From Streptomyces sp. NBC_01260 (GTDB taxonomy: Bacteria; Actinomycetota; Actinomycetes; Streptomycetales; Streptomycetaceae), in contig NZ_CP108464.1 of NCBI RefSeq assembly GCF_036226405.1, positions 2,728,001 through 2,792,000 of the forward strand: a stretch of 64,000 nt of DNA, written 5' to 3'. Positions 62,670-64,000 of the stretch are shown piece by piece. A model generated the notes under the pieces. That model worked only from the letters and a program-made list of their open reading frames with translations. It was not told where the DNA came from and did not search any database. The position numbers and the translations under genes are program-made. The number at the start of each line of letters is the position of its first letter. Position 1 is the stretch's first letter.

Positions 62670-64000
62670 TCACAGCGGCCAGGCGGTCAGCAAATCGCCG
62701 GGGCCGTAGGTGGCGTCGAGCCCCGGACAGTCGACTCCACTACGCGAAACCGCCACGACTGGAACAGGTTCGTCGGTGAGGGCAGCCCGGTGCCGATGCA
62801 GAGCGGCCAAGTCATGCCGGTCGAAGATCGACTGCTCCAGCCACTTGATGGAGCCGACGAAGAACAGCTCCTTGGCGATGGGGGCGCGGTCGGCCCCGAC
62901 GATATCGATCTCGATGTCGTTGGTGCGGGTCCAGTAGCCGCCCACTGCGGGGGCCGCGGGCAGCCGGTCGTCGGGCAGTATCCGCGCCAGGGCCTCACGG
63001 ACAAGAGGCTCGACGGCCCGACCACGCCAGCTGGTCCAGTTCTCCCGGATGCGCGCCAAGGTCAGATCGCCCCGCCCCCGCTCGATCTCCTCCATCGACG
63101 GGCCGAGCAGGTGCAGCCAGAACCGCAGGTACGGATCTGTCACCCGGTAGCGGCGGTCCTTCGACGGGCGCAGCGATACAGGCAGCTCGCCGGCGACGAT
63201 CCGTTTGTCCGTAAGCAGCTCCAGAGCTCGCTGCAGCGGTGTGGCCCCGATCCCGCCGGCTGCACGGGCGATATTGGTGAAGGTCCGCTCGCCACTCCCG
63301 ATGGCCGTCAGCACCTTGCGCGCCTGTACCTGCGGGGGGAATTCGGCGGCCAGCGAACGCTCGGCCGACACCAGCAGGGCCGAGACCGGATCGCTCAGCG
63401 CCTCGCCGAGGAAGTCCCACAGCCCTGCGCCGCGCGGCCACTCTGCGCAGATCAGCGGCAGCCCGCCGGTGACCAGTGCGGCATCGAAGGCTTCCGCCGG
63501 ATCCAGCCCAAGCATCTGCCCCACCTCGGCGGGGTTGAGCGGTCCCAGCACCATCTCCCGGCCGCGCTGATGGAAGGGGCGTCCGTAGCTGTTCAGTGCC
63601 TCCATCATCGACAGATCGGAGCCGATGAGGACCAGCAGCACCGGCTTGGTCTCCAGCACCCGGTCCCAGGCCCGTTGCAGCATCCCTTCAAAGGCGCCGT
63701 CGGTATCCATCAGGTACGGCACTTCGTCGATGATCAGAACGCTCGCCCGGTCGGCAGGCAGCGCCGCGGCCAGCACATCGAACGCGGCATCCCAGTTCTC
63801 CGGCCGCGCGGCGGCCACCAGCCCCGCCAACGGCAGCGTCGACACTTGGGCGTCCCTGGCCAGCCGTGCCAGATCATCCCTGGGGGATGCACCAGTCGCA
63901 GCGAAGAACAAGAAAGGGGCTCCGGAGCGCTCCGCAAACCGCTCGACCAGCCGCGACTTGCCCACCCGGCGCCGCCCACGCAACATCACGCACCGACCGG
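62670..64000 (-). CDS. AAA/STAND-like ATPase (archaeal-ATPase/DUF234-type), N-terminus outside window
   Basis: At least 443 residues; the frame is open through the window end and the family usually has about 20-40 more residues before the P-loop. Walker A is GRRRVGKSRL, Walker B is SVLIIDEVPYL, and sensor-like LIGSDLSMMEAL follows. A winged-helix-like middle (VLTAIGSGERTFTNIARAAGG) and a C-terminal DUF234-like nuclease-fold region (TRTNDIEIDIVGADRAPIAKELFFVGSIKW) complete it. Family members are common in mobile regions; biological role unknown. Convergent with the TIR gene. Confidence 0.85.
   Translation of the reverse strand, partial: GRCVMLRGRRRVGKSRLVERFAERSGAPFLFFAATGASPRDDLARLARDAQVSTLPLAGLVAAARPENWDAAFDVLAAALPADRASVLIIDEVPYLMDTDGAFEGMLQRAWDRVLETKPVLLVLIGSDLSMMEALNSYGRPFHQRGREMVLGPLNPAEVGQMLGLDPAEAFDAALVTGGLPLICAEWPRGAGLWDFLGEALSDPVSALLVSAERSLAAEFPPQVQARKVLTAIGSGERTFTNIARAAGGIGATPLQRALELLTDKRIVAGELPVSLRPSKDRRYRVTDPYLRFWLHLLGPSMEEIERGRGDLTLARIRENWTSWRGRAVEPLVREALARILPDDRLPAAPAVGGYWTRTNDIEIDIVGADRAPIAKELFFVGSIKWLEQSIFDRHDLAALHRHRAALTDEPVPVVAVSRSGVDCPGLDATYGPGDLLTAWPL

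Overview
The window is high-GC DNA with the gene density, codon bias, GTG/TTG starts, Tat signals, leaderless promoters and gene content of a Streptomyces chromosome. Evidence includes two oligopeptide ABC operons of which one is arranged like bldK, a DasR-type operator in front of a GH18 chitinase, a SpoIIE/PP2C regulator with PAS/GAF domains, a small ATP-binding anti-sigma-like kinase and LacI/MarR/GntR regulators. No tRNA, rRNA or CRISPR array was recognised. The left part (1-48 kb) looks like conserved core; the right part (about 48-64 kb) is more accessory, with many unknown, repetitive or broken genes.

Layout. 1-20 kb: oligopeptide uptake and translation. A partial orphan peptide-binding lipoprotein (minus) diverges from a five-gene bldK-like operon (1330-7462, plus). 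This converges on a complete second Opp operon (7672-13570, minus). Then come typA/bipA, a small lipoprotein and another large family 5 binding protein with a lysine-rich insert. 20-24 kb: a trimeric actinobacterial succinate dehydrogenase/fumarate reductase (sdhCAB) behind a small coiled-coil gene; the membrane subunit has a CHSC motif that may hold a membrane-embedded iron-sulfur cluster. 24-26.4 kb: a marR-MFS-isochorismatase operon read from a probable leaderless promoter.

26.4-35 kb: a carbohydrate locus with a LacI regulator, a CE7-type esterase, a family 1 sugar-binding lipoprotein, two permeases, a GH1 beta-glucosidase and a Tat-exported glycoamylase-like (PF10091/GH144-related) glycosidase. 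Two near-identical 14-bp operator-like palindromes, one at the lacI start and one before the transporter, tie it together. It resembles cebR-cebEFG-bglC but lacks CebR boxes, and I infer another beta-glucan, possibly beta-1,2-glucan/sophoro-oligosaccharides.

35-48 kb: envelope stress (TPM-domain membrane protein plus PspA), a SpoIIE-type phosphatase, an HATPase, Nudix and SPOR-like proteins, an NCS1 nucleobase transporter with a cysteine-rich tail and a hairpin over its ribosome binding site, a GntR regulator, a chitinase, and a threonine-synthase-like enzyme. 48-57 kb: an EamA exporter and MarR regulator sharing a double operator, unknown proteins, an F420-type oxidoreductase, arsR-SRPBCC, LysR and SDR genes. 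57-64 kb: a roughly 199-bp MITE-like element with terminal inverted repeats, a secreted Ig-like protein, two tandem IPT/TIG-repeat proteins without signal peptides, an IS630 transposase fragment, a TIR-domain protein and a partial AAA-type ATPase: a likely accessory or conflict-related region.
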